Below are positions 28,251 to 37,441 of a stretch of 64,000 nt of DNA, one piece after another; position 1 is the stretch's first letter; each line of letters opens with the position of its first letter. Origin of the DNA: Planctomycetota bacterium (GTDB lineage: Bacteria > Planctomycetota > UBA1135 > GCA-002686595). Location: assembly GCA_014238415.1 (NCBI GenBank), contig JABABA010000007.1, positions 85,205 through 149,204 on the forward strand, in the 5' to 3' direction. The notes beneath the pieces were generated by a model, which saw nothing but the letters and a program-made list of their open reading frames with translations, was not told the origin of the DNA and did no database searches. The position numbers and the translations under genes are program-made.

Positions 28251-30371
28251 ATGCGCAAAGCCATCTTCCTGTTCGTGGCCGCACTAGGCGGCAGTGTCGT
28301 TCTCGCCAGCTTCGCTGGAGCCCAGGGCTGCTGAGGCCCCGCCAGTGGACCCGCCGGTGGCGGGTACAAAGGTCCGGCATCGGGCGGTCGTGCACCCCGC
28401 GCCCCCTCTGGAGGCGCCTCGCGTCCCCGCGGCGATGGCGGTGCCCAAGGCCCCAACACGCCCGGCGGCTGGGGCAAGCCAGCAAGCACCCCGCGCATAC
28501 CCTGGCTGCCTACACCAGACAACCCGTTCACCGTGGGCGAAGGCGAGCAGGTATCCGACCCCACCGCCTGGCAGCTTTGGTGGTCCAACAACAAGGACCG
28601 CTACCTGCACTTCGCCAACATCGACACAGGCGCCTCGCGCACAAGCGGCGACTCCTGGTACCTGGGCAAGGGTGAAAAGCACAATCGCATTGGCGGTCGC
28701 TTGACCCCTCTGATGATCCAAGAGGATCTGGTCCCGCAGCTACAAAAAGGCATCGAAGTAGGTGGATCAAACGAATATGTCAAGGCAGCCGTGCTGGCCC
28801 TGGGCAAGATCGGTGGCGAAGCAAACTTTGCAACCTTCGATTATCTGATTCGCTTCTTCCTGTCTGAGGGCGAGCCCGATCTGAACAACACCGCCGCATT
28901 CTCCCTGGGAGTGTTGGCGGACGATCGCAACCTGGAGTACCTGACCGAACTGGCCCGGGGCTCTGAGGTAGCTACTGAAAGCCTCAAGGGCAAACAAGTA
29001 CCGATCGAAATGCGCGCCTTTGCCACCTATGGCCTGGGCGTGATGGCCGCGCGGAGCGATGACCCTGAGCTTCGACGCAACGTAGTCGCCACCCTGGTGC
29101 AGTTGCTGGAAGAAGAGAACAGCAGGAACGATCTGCAAGTTGCAGCGATGGTCGCCATGAGCTTGGCTCCCCTGCCCTTCGACGCCGAAGCAGAAGTATG
29201 CATCTGTGGCACCTGCAAAGTGGACGGAGCCAGCGAGCATTACCAAGCGCAGGTGACCTACCTGATGCGCTACTTCACTGCCGACCGCGAGTTCGACGCC
29301 ACGGTGCGCGCCCACACGGCGACCACCTTGGGACGACTGGTGGCCCATGGACAGGTGGAAGCGCCCGAGTCCATGCGCAGCGCCCTGTCCGAGATCAAAG
29401 GCGGCGTAGCCGACATTCTGATCGAGTCCCTGCAGCGCTACGCCAGACAACCCGCCATCGTCCAGGAAAGCGCCGTGATGGCCCTCGGCCTTGCCGGCGA
29501 TGCGGACGACGACGATGTCGACCGTTGGATCCGTCACGAGCTAGCCAAGCAGGCAGGCCACGGGGATCCCCTGGCCAAGCGCTTTGCCCTGATGGCGCTC
29601 GCCGAAGCGGGCAGCCGCAAGGGACAGGGCGAAGACCCCTGGAGCGGAACCAGCAAGACCCGTGCGGAATTGATGCAGCGCCTTTCGCGCGGCAACAAGG
29701 CTGAACGCGCCTGGGCCGGTCTGGCTCTGGGTGTCTTTGGTTATCACTTGGACGCCATGGCCCAGGACCTTGAATCTGGCGTGGACCGTGCACTGATGCA
29801 CGCTGCGAAGAAAGCCCGCACGGCGGACGACTTGGGCGCTCTGGCCCTGGCCCTCGGCTTGCGACGCACCATCGATGCGGAATCAATGCTGCTGAAGAAG
29901 GTAGAGAACCTGAAAGATCCCGCCGCCCGCGGTCACGCGGCCCTGGCGCTGGGTCTGATGGAATCCCGCAGCTCGATCGAGAGCCTGCAGGAGTTGCTCT
30001 CCACCGAAGACCTGAACCCGACCCTGCAAGCCCGCTGTGGTTTGGCACTGGGCATCCTGGGTGACAGCAATGTGGTCGAGACCCTGGTGGCCAAGCTGAA
30101 GAGTAGCGAAAGCATCGATGAACAGGCAGCCATCGCCCAAGCCCTCGGCTTCCTGGGCGACAAGCGTTCCATTGATGCATTGGCAGAACTGATGCTCGAC
30201 ACGGATGCGGGCTATGTGAAGTCCAGGGACAATGCGGTGGTGGCCTTGAGCTTCCTCGCTGATGCCCAGATGACCCCTTGGCGTTCCCTGCTGGCCCACG
30301 GATGCAACTACCGCGCCGAAACGCCGACTCTGACAAGCCGCGACGGCAAGGGCGTACTCGACCTTCCCTGA
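28251..30371 (+). CDS. Secreted HEAT-repeat protein with an in-frame TGA, candidate selenoprotein (Cys27-Sec28)
   Basis: One continuous reading frame runs from ATG 28251 to TGA 30369-30371, interrupted once by TGA at 28332-28334 (codon 28). Residues 1-24 are a signal peptide (MRKAIFLFVAALGGSVVL then ASFAGA), and the mature N-terminus would be Gln-Gly-Cys-Sec-Gly-Pro. Next come about 75 Gly/Pro/Arg-rich residues. Helical HEAT-like repeats then continue to the C-terminus (KAAVLALGKIGGEANF, RCGLALGILGD, AAIAQALGFLGDKRSIDALA). A cluster Cys317-x-Cys319-x2-Cys322 interrupts the repeats. The 66 codons after the TGA contain no ATG, GTG or TTG before GTG 28533, which has no ribosome site and would leave the product without a signal peptide. 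A hairpin matching bacterial SECIS rules follows the TGA. Selenocysteine is inferred; a nonsense mutation or a sequencing error is the alternative. The function is unknown, and a redox-active exported scaffold is suggested by the Gly-Cys-Sec-Gly motif, which also ends mammalian thioredoxin reductases. Confidence 0.7.
28349..28365 (+). promoter_or_regulatory. Candidate bacterial SECIS hairpin
   Basis: ACCCGCC (28349-28355) pairs perfectly with GGCGGGT (28359-28365), leaving the apical loop GGT (28356-28358). The stem extends across a G/A mismatch by two more pairs (T46-A68 and G47-C67 in the last two digits). The loop starts 21 bases after the in-frame TGA, and its first two bases are G. Known bacterial SECIS elements lie within the coding sequence just after UGA, with a short apical loop bearing G in its first positions. 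The region is GC-rich, so chance hairpins are common, which lowers certainty. Confidence 0.55.
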
Positions 30372-30395
30372 GGGTTGACTGACCCAAGAACCAGC

Positions 30396-30428
30396 GAGCC
30401 CCGGCAATCCTTGTGATTGCCGGGGCTC
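30396..30428. terminator. Strong bidirectional intrinsic terminator
   Basis: A perfect 14-base stem, GAGCCCCGGCAATC (30396-30409) against GATTGCCGGGGCTC (30415-30428), with loop CTTGT. It lies between the convergent HEAT-repeat gene and the DUF5916 gene. No long T run follows on either strand, but stability and position support termination for both genes. Confidence 0.75.
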
Positions 30429-30479
30429 ACTGCGTTGAATGCCGAGCGAACCCCAACATCTCAAGAGGCAACCGCCCCC

Positions 30480-32678
30480 CTAGAAACGCACGGACCAGGA
30501 GAGCTTGACCGCCAGGGCCTGCTCCCGACGCTCGAAAGAATCGAGGCCATCCTTCGTCCAACCGCCCTGCCCCACGAGAAACAGGTTCTGCCCTGGAGCC
30601 AGGATCCAGCGCACGCGGCTCTGGAAGCCCAGGTCTTCACTCTCGGTGTCATACTGAACAAGGTTCTTCCAGGACAGATCCGGAGTGAAGGAGAAGTCCA
30701 GGTCCAACGAAGCCGCCTGAGCGCTGAACTCTCCGCTGGGTACGCGCCCAGCGGCATCGCTCCAGGAAAACCCGAGTCGGTAATGGGGTCCTGGAATGAC
30801 CAGGGGCGTCACACTCCAACGCACCATGTGGCCCCCATAAAGGTCGCCCCACTCCAACTCAAGGTCGCCCAGGTAATCCCGCCGGTCGTTGCTCTCAAGG
30901 GTCACAAAGTGACGTGTCATCTCGTGCCGACCCGGCGCAACCGGTACCCCGTCCGTCAGGTCGAAAGGGTCACTGATGTGCTCTACAATGCGGCGCACTT
31001 CGTACTCCAATTCGTCTTCACTCTGGAACTCCAGGCCCAAGGGCTGAAGCGGCAGAGTCCAGCTGTCTTCTGTGCCCTCAAGATCACGGATCACATCCAA
31101 GGACACGTTTGCCTCAAAGCTACGCAACCAACCCTGCTCGCCCAGCTGACGGTGAAAGTGGGTCTCCCAGCTCATGTCCCAGATCCCTGTGCGGCGTACA
31201 AATCCCAGGGCGGGGTCAAAGTCCTGCTCCACATGATTGAACCCGAACTCATGGCTCCACTCACGCGTACGCAGGTTGCCCTCCAACCCAAAAGCACCGC
31301 CACGACGCGAAGCCTGGTCCTGCTCCTGTACTTCACTGAAAAGACCATAGAACCAGAGCGCCGCTGGCCTTCCCTCTCCAAGAAACTTCCCATCGGACAG
31401 GCGCAGATCCAGCCCTGTGGTGGTTCCCTCGCCGCGGTCATCCGCCAGACCCCGAGTAGCGATCACCCCGATGCGGCTCTCCTCCCCAATACGCCGGGTC
31501 ACTCTGGCCACTGAAAGATTCTTCTGGGGCACATCCGAACCTCCACCCCAGGCTTCCACCAGTACATCGAGCAACCCCACGGTCCAGTCACCCAGACGCG
31601 CAGAGTACTTGCCTCCCGCTACGATTGGCACGGCCTGGCCCTGATCGTCCCTGCCAATGGTGCGGGAAAAGAAAGGCACCAGACTGCGGCGGTTGCTCGG
31701 GGCGCCGAACTGAAAGAGCCCCGCATCCTCCAAAAAGAAGCTGCGCTTCTCGGGGAAGAAGAGCGGAAAGCGTGTCAGATTGATGCGTCGCTCATCCACC
31801 TCAGTCTCGGCAAAGTCCGTGGCCAGGGTGATCCGCAAATTGGACTCCGGAGTCGGGCGCAAGGATACGTCACCTCCCATGGCAAGGGACCCGTTGGTGG
31901 TATGGCCCCCTGTCCGGTAAGGCACCATCAAATCCCCGCGCAAGTAGGGCACCACCTCAAGGCCCAGGCCCTGCTGCAGATCATGCAAGCCTCCCAGAAA
32001 GCCTCCGCCGCTGAGCAGAAAAAACCGATTGCCTTTGAAGGCCCCTGTCCAGCGCGCCTCTTCTCCGTTGGCCACACGCTTGCGCCGTAAGTTGAAGCCC
32101 CAGGAAGTAGCGCTGGAATCAAAAGCCAGGGTCTGGACGGGCAAGACAATTTCTGCTTCCCAGCCGCGCTCGGTGACTCGTGACTTGGCATCCCAGACCC
32201 CATCCCAGCGCTTGTTGAAGCCTTGGCCTCCATCCGTGATCAGGGCATCTCCACGGGATCCGCCTGCAGTGATCTGAAACCAGTAAGCCGACTGATGATC
32301 GCGGAAGGTATCGAACCACATCTCGACAACATCATCAAAACGCACAAAGGCGTCCCGATCCATCTGCCGGGCCCGCACCTGCGCAGGATCGTCGTGGCAG
32401 ATAATGCCCACGTACAAAGTCTTTCCATCCTGAAGAAAATAGACCTCTGTAGCGCGGGAAGCCTCAGCGCCTTCTACAGGGCGTACCTGAGTCAAGGGAC
32501 TGAGGGTGCTCGCGAGGGCCCACTCCTCTGAGTCAACTCGGCCGTCAAATTTGATTTCTTGCCCAGGTTCGAGCCGAGCCGCAAACACACGCTTGGCCCC
32601 GCCGATCTGCTCGTCCTGACCCAGGGCGAATCCAGCAAGCAACAGGGCGAGCACGAAAGAATGAACGACAGTCATCAT
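30480..32678 (-). CDS. Exported CBM9-like / DUF5916 outer-membrane-type protein
   Basis: A 732-residue protein with a signal peptide (VVHSFVLALLLAGFALGQ). Residues of about 30-220 form a CBM9-like beta-sandwich (EIKFDGRVDSEEWALAS, LYVGIICHD, VEMWFDTFRDHQSAYWFQI), commonly found at the front of DUF5916 proteins. The rest is the DUF5916 region with alternating beta strands (LFFPEKRSFFLEDAGLFQFG is highly typical), ending in an aromatic residue as beta-barrel proteins do (LSWSVRF). The domain pair is widespread in Bacteroidota and Planctomycetota without a proven role; carbohydrate-related outer-membrane functions are suspected. The first ATG (32678) overlaps the stop of the upstream MFS gene as ATGA, so the pair is co-translated. 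Confidence 0.82.
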   Translation of the reverse strand: MMTVVHSFVLALLLAGFALGQDEQIGGAKRVFAARLEPGQEIKFDGRVDSEEWALASTLSPLTQVRPVEGAEASRATEVYFLQDGKTLYVGIICHDDPAQVRARQMDRDAFVRFDDVVEMWFDTFRDHQSAYWFQITAGGSRGDALITDGGQGFNKRWDGVWDAKSRVTERGWEAEIVLPVQTLAFDSSATSWGFNLRRKRVANGEEARWTGAFKGNRFFLLSGGGFLGGLHDLQQGLGLEVVPYLRGDLMVPYRTGGHTTNGSLAMGGDVSLRPTPESNLRITLATDFAETEVDERRINLTRFPLFFPEKRSFFLEDAGLFQFGAPSNRRSLVPFFSRTIGRDDQGQAVPIVAGGKYSARLGDWTVGLLDVLVEAWGGGSDVPQKNLSVARVTRRIGEESRIGVIATRGLADDRGEGTTTGLDLRLSDGKFLGEGRPAALWFYGLFSEVQEQDQASRRGGAFGLEGNLRTREWSHEFGFNHVEQDFDPALGFVRRTGIWDMSWETHFHRQLGEQGWLRSFEANVSLDVIRDLEGTEDSWTLPLQPLGLEFQSEDELEYEVRRIVEHISDPFDLTDGVPVAPGRHEMTRHFVTLESNDRRDYLGDLELEWGDLYGGHMVRWSVTPLVIPGPHYRLGFSWSDAAGRVPSGEFSAQAASLDLDFSFTPDLSWKNLVQYDTESEDLGFQSRVRWILAPGQNLFLVGQGGWTKDGLDSFERREQALAVKLSWSVRF

Positions 32679-33964
32679 AGGTGTGGCCCAGATTCTACCG
32701 GAGCTGCGGCTTGGGTCCCCCCTCTTCCTACTTCCCTTTGGGCACGCAGAATCCACGCTGCCCCGGAGCAAACCGTCAACCCCGAGAGCACTCCGAATAT
32801 GGCAGACAAGCTCACACCTTGGTCATAAAAAAATCCCACCAGGCCTCCCATGATGCTGAAGCTCAGAGCAAGACCCAGGTTCTCAGTACTCTGAATGCGC
32901 CCCCGCCAACGATCGTGCACGCCGCGCTGCCACAGGGTTGTAGAACCAACCCAGATCGTGCTGCCCCCTGTGTGAGCCAACGCGATCAAGCAGAAGATCC
33001 AAACGGGCCCTTCCGCCAGGGCCACCAGACTGTAGCCGATGCCCGCCACCAAGAAACCCAAGGCGGTTGAGATACGCAGGCCCCGATCTGTGGAACCCGC
33101 CAGGCGCATTGCCACAATCGGCCCCACCCCCGTGCCCAGACCGCGGGCAGCATAGAGCAAGGAAATCGACAGGCCTGCGCCAGCCATGGTCGTGTCTGCG
33201 GACATTTCACGTCCAAGGAGAGAGAGACAGACCAGATAACCCCCAGCCACACCCCAGTGCCACTTTGCGCTGATGCCCGAGGAAACCTTGCGCTCACACA
33301 GGTGCTGCCAGGCCTCGCGCAGTTCGCTTAACACCAGCACACGCCGTAGGCTGAAGCGATCCGGTTGGGGGGGCGGCCCGGGCAGGCGCAGAGTGAGCAG
33401 GAGGGCTGCGGAGACCAGATAGGTCCCCGCATCGATCACAAACACCCACCTGACCCCCACAAGTTCGAGCAAGAGGCCCCCCGCAACCGCACCAAAGGTC
33501 AGCATTGTGCTCCAGGTGATTGCGGTCAGGCCATAGGCCGCGTGCAGGTCTTCGCGCTGCACGAGATTTGGGACCGTGGCAGAGTGGGCCGCTTCGTGAA
33601 AGGGCCCCAGTGCCATCTGCGCGAACAATAGGCCATAGAGCAGGGGCAGGTCCGCTGGTTCGTCGACCGCCAGGAGACCGAGCACAACCAAAGCCCGAAT
33701 CAGGTCCGACGCAATCATGGTTCCCCGCCGGGAGACCCGATCAGCAATGGACCCCGCCAACGGACCCAGCAGGGCCGCGGGCATGAGACGCAAGGCGATT
33801 TCCCCGGCGAACAGCGCTCCCGCCGCGCCCAGCGCCGAATCACCGCCCAGATGGGCAATCAAGGCCAGCACGGCCATACGATTGAGCCAATCCCCAGCCT
33901 GAGTCACGACCTGTGCAAGCCACAACCTGCGAAAGGCTGGGTTGCGCTTCAGAACCTGCAGCAA
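32675..33964 (-). CDS. MFS transporter, twelve-segment permease
   Basis: A 429-residue polytopic protein of the major facilitator superfamily. It starts FRRLWLAQVVTQAGDWLNRMAVLALIAHLGG and has the loop 2-3 signature GPLAGSIADRVSRRGTMIASDLIRAL, as in MFS exporters of the MdfA/Bcr or enterobactin-exporter (EntS-like) type. About twelve hydrophobic segments are visible. The start appears to be TTG at 33964, 18 bases after the aminotransferase stop; no ATG is available before the first membrane segment. Its stop overlaps the DUF5916 gene start. The exported or imported solute cannot be named; linkage to lysine aminotransferase is noted but not decisive. Confidence 0.8.
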   Translation of the reverse strand: MLQVLKRNPAFRRLWLAQVVTQAGDWLNRMAVLALIAHLGGDSALGAAGALFAGEIALRLMPAALLGPLAGSIADRVSRRGTMIASDLIRALVVLGLLAVDEPADLPLLYGLLFAQMALGPFHEAAHSATVPNLVQREDLHAAYGLTAITWSTMLTFGAVAGGLLLELVGVRWVFVIDAGTYLVSAALLLTLRLPGPPPQPDRFSLRRVLVLSELREAWQHLCERKVSSGISAKWHWGVAGGYLVCLSLLGREMSADTTMAGAGLSISLLYAARGLGTGVGPIVAMRLAGSTDRGLRISTALGFLVAGIGYSLVALAEGPVWIFCLIALAHTGGSTIWVGSTTLWQRGVHDRWRGRIQSTENLGLALSFSIMGGLVGFFYDQGVSLSAIFGVLSGLTVCSGAAWILRAQREVGRGGTQAAAPVESGPHL

Positions 33965-33982
33965 AGCGCTCTCTTGTCCGGC

Positions 33983-35302
33983 CTAGGCTGAGGCGATGAT
34001 GGGCAGGCAAGCACCAATGCGCTCAAGAGCCAGGTCGATTTCCTCAGCCGTCACCACCAAGGGCATGCGGAATCGCACAGAAACCTCACCGCTGGCCAAA
34101 GCCAGGATCTTGTTGTCCATCAGATGGGCAAGCAATGCGTCCCGGGAGCTGTTGCTCTCGCAGGTAAACGCGATCAAGGTGCCCACGCCACGCACATTGC
34201 TGACCCCGGCGTGCTCGCTGGCCAGAGCCCTGAGGCCCGTGACGAATTGCTCGCCGCGCTCAACTGCGTTCTCGTGCAGCTTCTCGTCCAAGATGATCTC
34301 GATCATGCGCTTGGAGCGCACCATGTCCACCAGATTGGCGCCCCAGGTGGAGTTGATGCGCGAACTGCGCACAAAGACATTGTCAGCCACTTCGTCCACG
34401 CGCTTGCTGGCGTAGATGCCACAGACTTGGGTCTTCTTGCCAAAAGCCACAATGTCCGGGGCCACTCCGACCTGCTGCCACATCCAGGGTGTGCCACTAC
34501 CGAAGAAGCCCACCTGGACCTCGTCATAGATCAAAAGGGCCTCATGCTGATCCGCGTATCCGCGCAGGGCCTGGAAGAACTCCGGGCGGAAGTGGTTGTC
34601 GCCACCTTCTCCCTGCATGGTCTCGATCAGGATTGCCGCCACGCGGTTCTCATACTTGGCGAAGGCCGCCTCGATCTCGGCGCAAGCGCGGGCCTCTTCG
34701 GCCTCGATGTCATTGGCGATGCTGCCGTCTGGAGCAAACTCGATCGCGGGGTTATGCACCCGCGGCCAGTCAAACTTGGGAAACAGTGCAATCTTGTCGG
34801 GCACCGTGTTCGTCAAGCTCATTGTGTAGCCCGTGCGGCCATGGAAGGCCGCATTGAAATGCAGCACGACCAATTGATTGCCGTCGTCAACCTGATCGAT
34901 GCCCACCTTGTGCGCCTTCCAGTCGAAGGCCACCTTGATGGCGTTCTCCACCGCAAGGGCGCCTCCATCGATCCAGAAATGGTGCGGGAAGCCCTCAGGA
35001 GTCACCCTGGTGGCAAAAGTCTCCACAAAGTCCGCCATGTGCGATGTGTAGAGATCAGAGTTGGCGGGCTTGTTGCGCGCCACCAATTCGATCTCCTTGC
35101 GAAACTCGGGCTCCAGCATGCCCGGATGGTTGTAGCCAATGGGCCAGGACGCGAAACAGGTGAAGAAGTCCAGGAACTCCTCTCCCGTGCGCGAGTCATG
35201 GATCCAAGACCCATGTGAACGTTCCAGGTCCATGACAAATGGCAGACCATCCGCCAACTGATGGCGACCGAGAATCTCGTGAACAGCGTTGGGGGCAATC
35301 AT
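33983..35302 (-). CDS. lat: L-lysine 6-transaminase (lysine epsilon-aminotransferase)
   Basis: A 439-residue class-III PLP aminotransferase. It converts L-lysine and 2-oxoglutarate to allysine and glutamate. The PLP-lysine segment FGKKTQVCG is the diagnostic form in L-lysine 6-transaminase, and LLIYDEVQVGFFGSGTPW holds the PLP-binding Asp. Further family markers are FFTCFASWPIGYNHPGM, WIDGGALAVENAIKVAFDWKAHK and FNAAFHGRTGYTMSLTNT. The start ATG at 35302 fits homologue length. The gene probably leads an operon with the MFS and DUF5916 genes. Lat enzymes serve lysine catabolism or aminoadipate supply; no beta-lactam genes are near, so catabolism is more likely. Confidence 0.92.
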   Translation of the reverse strand: MIAPNAVHEILGRHQLADGLPFVMDLERSHGSWIHDSRTGEEFLDFFTCFASWPIGYNHPGMLEPEFRKEIELVARNKPANSDLYTSHMADFVETFATRVTPEGFPHHFWIDGGALAVENAIKVAFDWKAHKVGIDQVDDGNQLVVLHFNAAFHGRTGYTMSLTNTVPDKIALFPKFDWPRVHNPAIEFAPDGSIANDIEAEEARACAEIEAAFAKYENRVAAILIETMQGEGGDNHFRPEFFQALRGYADQHEALLIYDEVQVGFFGSGTPWMWQQVGVAPDIVAFGKKTQVCGIYASKRVDEVADNVFVRSSRINSTWGANLVDMVRSKRMIEIILDEKLHENAVERGEQFVTGLRALASEHAGVSNVRGVGTLIAFTCESNSSRDALLAHLMDNKILALASGEVSVRFRMPLVVTAEEIDLALERIGACLPIIASA

Positions 35303-35627
35303 GAATGAGTCAGGGGCTGGAGGATCTGGACAAACGCAGGGTCTGGAGGAGGCGCAGAACCAACACAGAGCCGCCCAAAGACGAGCATCTCCCTGGTCGG
35401 CCACCCCCCCCTGTGGGCACTTGCCACCAAAAGCCCACTGTACCGTCTCAGGGACCCTCTAGACAGCCCTGGACGCAATCGGGGGGTAAGAAAAGGGGTC
35501 TCCCACAGGCTTCCGGGCTCGAGACTGCGGGTCAGCGCCCCAACCAACCCCCAAATAGCGATGATTACAGCGCATAAAGTGGGATTCACCCAACCATGCC
35601 TCGGGGAAACCCCTATATTTGGCGAGA
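35303..35627. other. Intergenic region between lat and rnpA
   Basis: These 325 bases lie between divergent genes. A small hairpin CGGGGAAACCCC is at 35602-35613, directly before a TATATT-like -10 candidate (35614-35619) that would serve rnpA. There is no rpmH (L34) reading frame, which usually sits here, and no SRP, RNase P or tRNA sequence was recognised. Confidence 0.45.
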
Positions 35628-36071
35628 ATGGTAGGTTCTCCGCGCAACAAGCCCAACGGCTTCCCTCCCTGGGCACGGGTACGACACCAGCGCGACTTCG
35701 ACCGGGTCTGGCGTGAAGGCCGGCGAGCCCGAGGATCCCAACTTGTGGTGATTGCCGTGGACAACCAAATGGGTATCACCCGCCTGGGTCTTTCGGTGGG
35801 AAAGAAGATTTGGCGCGGAGCCGTACAGCGCAACCGTGTCAAGCGCATCATGCGCGAGGGATTCCGCCTGTCCTATGACCAACTGCCCAAGGGTGTAGAC
35901 CTGGTGCTGATCGCAGCAAAGCCCAAACTACGCCCTCAACTCGCCAGCCTGCAGGAGGAACTGGTCCACCTGTCCCACAAGGCCTATCGCCGTTACCGCG
36001 AGGCCCGGGTCACGGCGCCACCCGTCAATTCCCTGCCGCCCAACCCCGAGACCCAAGGAGAATCGAGTTGA
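35628..36071 (+). CDS. rnpA: Ribonuclease P protein component
   Basis: A 147-residue basic protein, somewhat longer than the usual 110-130 because of N- and C-terminal extensions. The core has [46 protein letters not shown] (the RNR motif that contacts RNase P RNA) and DLVLIAAKP. It assists the catalytic RNA in trimming tRNA 5' leaders. The ATG at 35628 is preferred over an upstream in-frame TTG. Its TGA overlaps the ATG of yidD by one base (TGATG). The neighbouring rpmH gene is missing. Confidence 0.95.
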   Translation: MVGSPRNKPNGFPPWARVRHQRDFDRVWREGRRARGSQLVVIAVDNQMGITRLGLSVGKKIWRGAVQRNRVKRIMREGFRLSYDQLPKGVDLVLIAAKPKLRPQLASLQEELVHLSHKAYRRYREARVTAPPVNSLPPNPETQGESS

Positions 36072-36301
36072 TGCGGTTTCTCGGTCAATGGCTGGCCCTG
36101 CCCATTCGCTTCTATCAGCGCTGCATCTCTCCTTGGACCCCACGAAGTTGCCGCTTCTCCCCGACCTGCAGCTCCTATGCAATTGAAGCACTTCAATCCC
36201 ACGGGGCCCCGCTTGGGCTCTGGTTGACCCTGCGACGCATCTTACGGTGTCACCCTTTTTGCAAAGGTGGGCATGATCCCGTCCCCCCCCACTATTCCTG
36301 A
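36071..36301 (+). CDS. yidD: Membrane protein insertion efficiency factor YidD
   Basis: A 76-residue protein with the complete family signature: [32 protein letters not shown], with the conserved Cys residues, and [21 protein letters not shown]. YidD sits at the inner membrane and helps YidC-dependent insertion. The start shares one base with the rnpA stop (TGATG). yidC itself is about 23 kb away in this window rather than next door. Confidence 0.96.
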   Translation: MRFLGQWLALPIRFYQRCISPWTPRSCRFSPTCSSYAIEALQSHGAPLGLWLTLRRILRCHPFCKGGHDPVPPHYS

Positions 36302-36307
36302 TCCCCA

Positions 36308-37426
36308 ATGTCAGCATCCTTGCTTCCCATAATATTCCTGAGCCTGATCTCCCCGGACTGCTCCACTCTTGACGACGACCGCGCCCAGCAGCCGGACTGC
36401 CCAATCTCTGGGGCGGTCCCTGTGGATCATCTGATAGGGAAGGGGGAGACCCACTTTGCTCATCTCTGGCAAGTAACCAGTGGAGGAGAAAATGCCGAAG
36501 CCTATTGGAGCTTCGAAGGAGACCGCCTCTGCCTGCAGGTAAGCAACCCAAGCATGGGCTGGAACTGCGACCGCATCACAGTGACCATGCCCGATGGCTC
36601 CCTTGAGCAGATCAGCAATGGCAAGGGCGTGACCACCTGCTCCTACTTCCTGCCCGGTGGCAAGAATGTAATTTTCGCCTCAACAAGAAGCGCACACAAT
36701 ACCTGCCCCCCACGACCCGATCACTCGAAGGGCTATGTCTGGCCAATCCATGACAGCTATGAAATCTATGTGCACACCCTGGGCGGGGGCACCCTACCCC
36801 TGATCACTGGCGCTGGATATGACGCCGAAGCCACTGTAAGCCCCATGGGCGATCGCATTGTCTTCACCTCCACGCGCTCCGGTGACCTGGAACTGTGGAC
36901 CTGTGACCTGGAGGGCAAGAACCTCTTTCAAGTGACGGACGAACCGGGTTACGACGGAGGTGCCTTCTTCAGCCACGATGGCAAGCAACTGGTCTTCCGT
37001 ACCACGGCGTTCACCCCGGGCAAGCGCGCAGAGGAGGCCTCGGCCTACAAGAAACTGCTCAGCAAGGGCCTTGTGCGCCCCAGCCATATGGAGATCTACA
37101 CGATCAACGTCAACGGCAAGCAACGCCGCCAGTTGACCCATCTGGGCAAGGCGAACTTTGCCCCCAGCTTCTTTCCCGATGACAAGCGCGTGATCTTCTC
37201 CAGCAACCACCATGACCCCAAGCGGCCCGCTATGAACTTCGACCTCTTCGCCATTGACGTGAAGAGCGGTGAACTCGAACAAATTACGACTCTAAACGGG
37301 GAACGTGGCAAGCAGTTTGACGGCTTCCCCCTCTTCTCACCGGACGGCAAGTACCTCGCATTCTCTTCCAATCGGGGTGATGGGCCCGCAGGCGAGACCA
37401 ATGTCTTCATCGCCCTCTGGCGCTAA
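36308..37426 (+). CDS. TolB-like PD40 beta-propeller protein, probably exported
   Basis: A 372-residue protein with a hydrophobic N-terminus (MSASLLPIIFLSLIS) suggesting export. The remainder has PD40/TolB-type blades: SFEGDRLCLQVSNPSMGW, YFLPGGKNVIFASTRSAHNTCPP, VSPMGDRIVFTSTRSGDLELWTCDLEGKN, FFSHDGKQLVFRT, FFPDDKRVIFSSNHHDPKRP and FSPDGKYLAFSSNRGD. No catalytic domain is present. It lies six bases after yidD on the same strand and is followed at 15 bases by a response regulator, so it may be part of the rnpA transcript. The ligand is unknown. Confidence 0.8.
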   Translation: MSASLLPIIFLSLISPDCSTLDDDRAQQPDCPISGAVPVDHLIGKGETHFAHLWQVTSGGENAEAYWSFEGDRLCLQVSNPSMGWNCDRITVTMPDGSLEQISNGKGVTTCSYFLPGGKNVIFASTRSAHNTCPPRPDHSKGYVWPIHDSYEIYVHTLGGGTLPLITGAGYDAEATVSPMGDRIVFTSTRSGDLELWTCDLEGKNLFQVTDEPGYDGGAFFSHDGKQLVFRTTAFTPGKRAEEASAYKKLLSKGLVRPSHMEIYTINVNGKQRRQLTHLGKANFAPSFFPDDKRVIFSSNHHDPKRPAMNFDLFAIDVKSGELEQITTLNGERGKQFDGFPLFSPDGKYLAFSSNRGDGPAGETNVFIALWR

Positions 37427-37441
37427 ACAGAAAATAGAACC

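Noticed and set aside
28251..28334. A 27-residue peptide gene ending at the TGA
   Set aside because: It would consist of a bare signal peptide plus Gln-Gly-Cys; the same frame continues for 678 codons with HEAT repeats.
28533..30371. HEAT-repeat gene starting at GTG 28533 as an ordinary gene
   Set aside because: No ribosome site precedes this GTG, the product would lack a signal peptide, and an in-frame signal peptide lies just upstream across one TGA.
35303..35627. rpmH, SRP RNA or RNase P RNA in the lat-rnpA gap
   Set aside because: No conserved sequence of these genes could be recognised on either strand.
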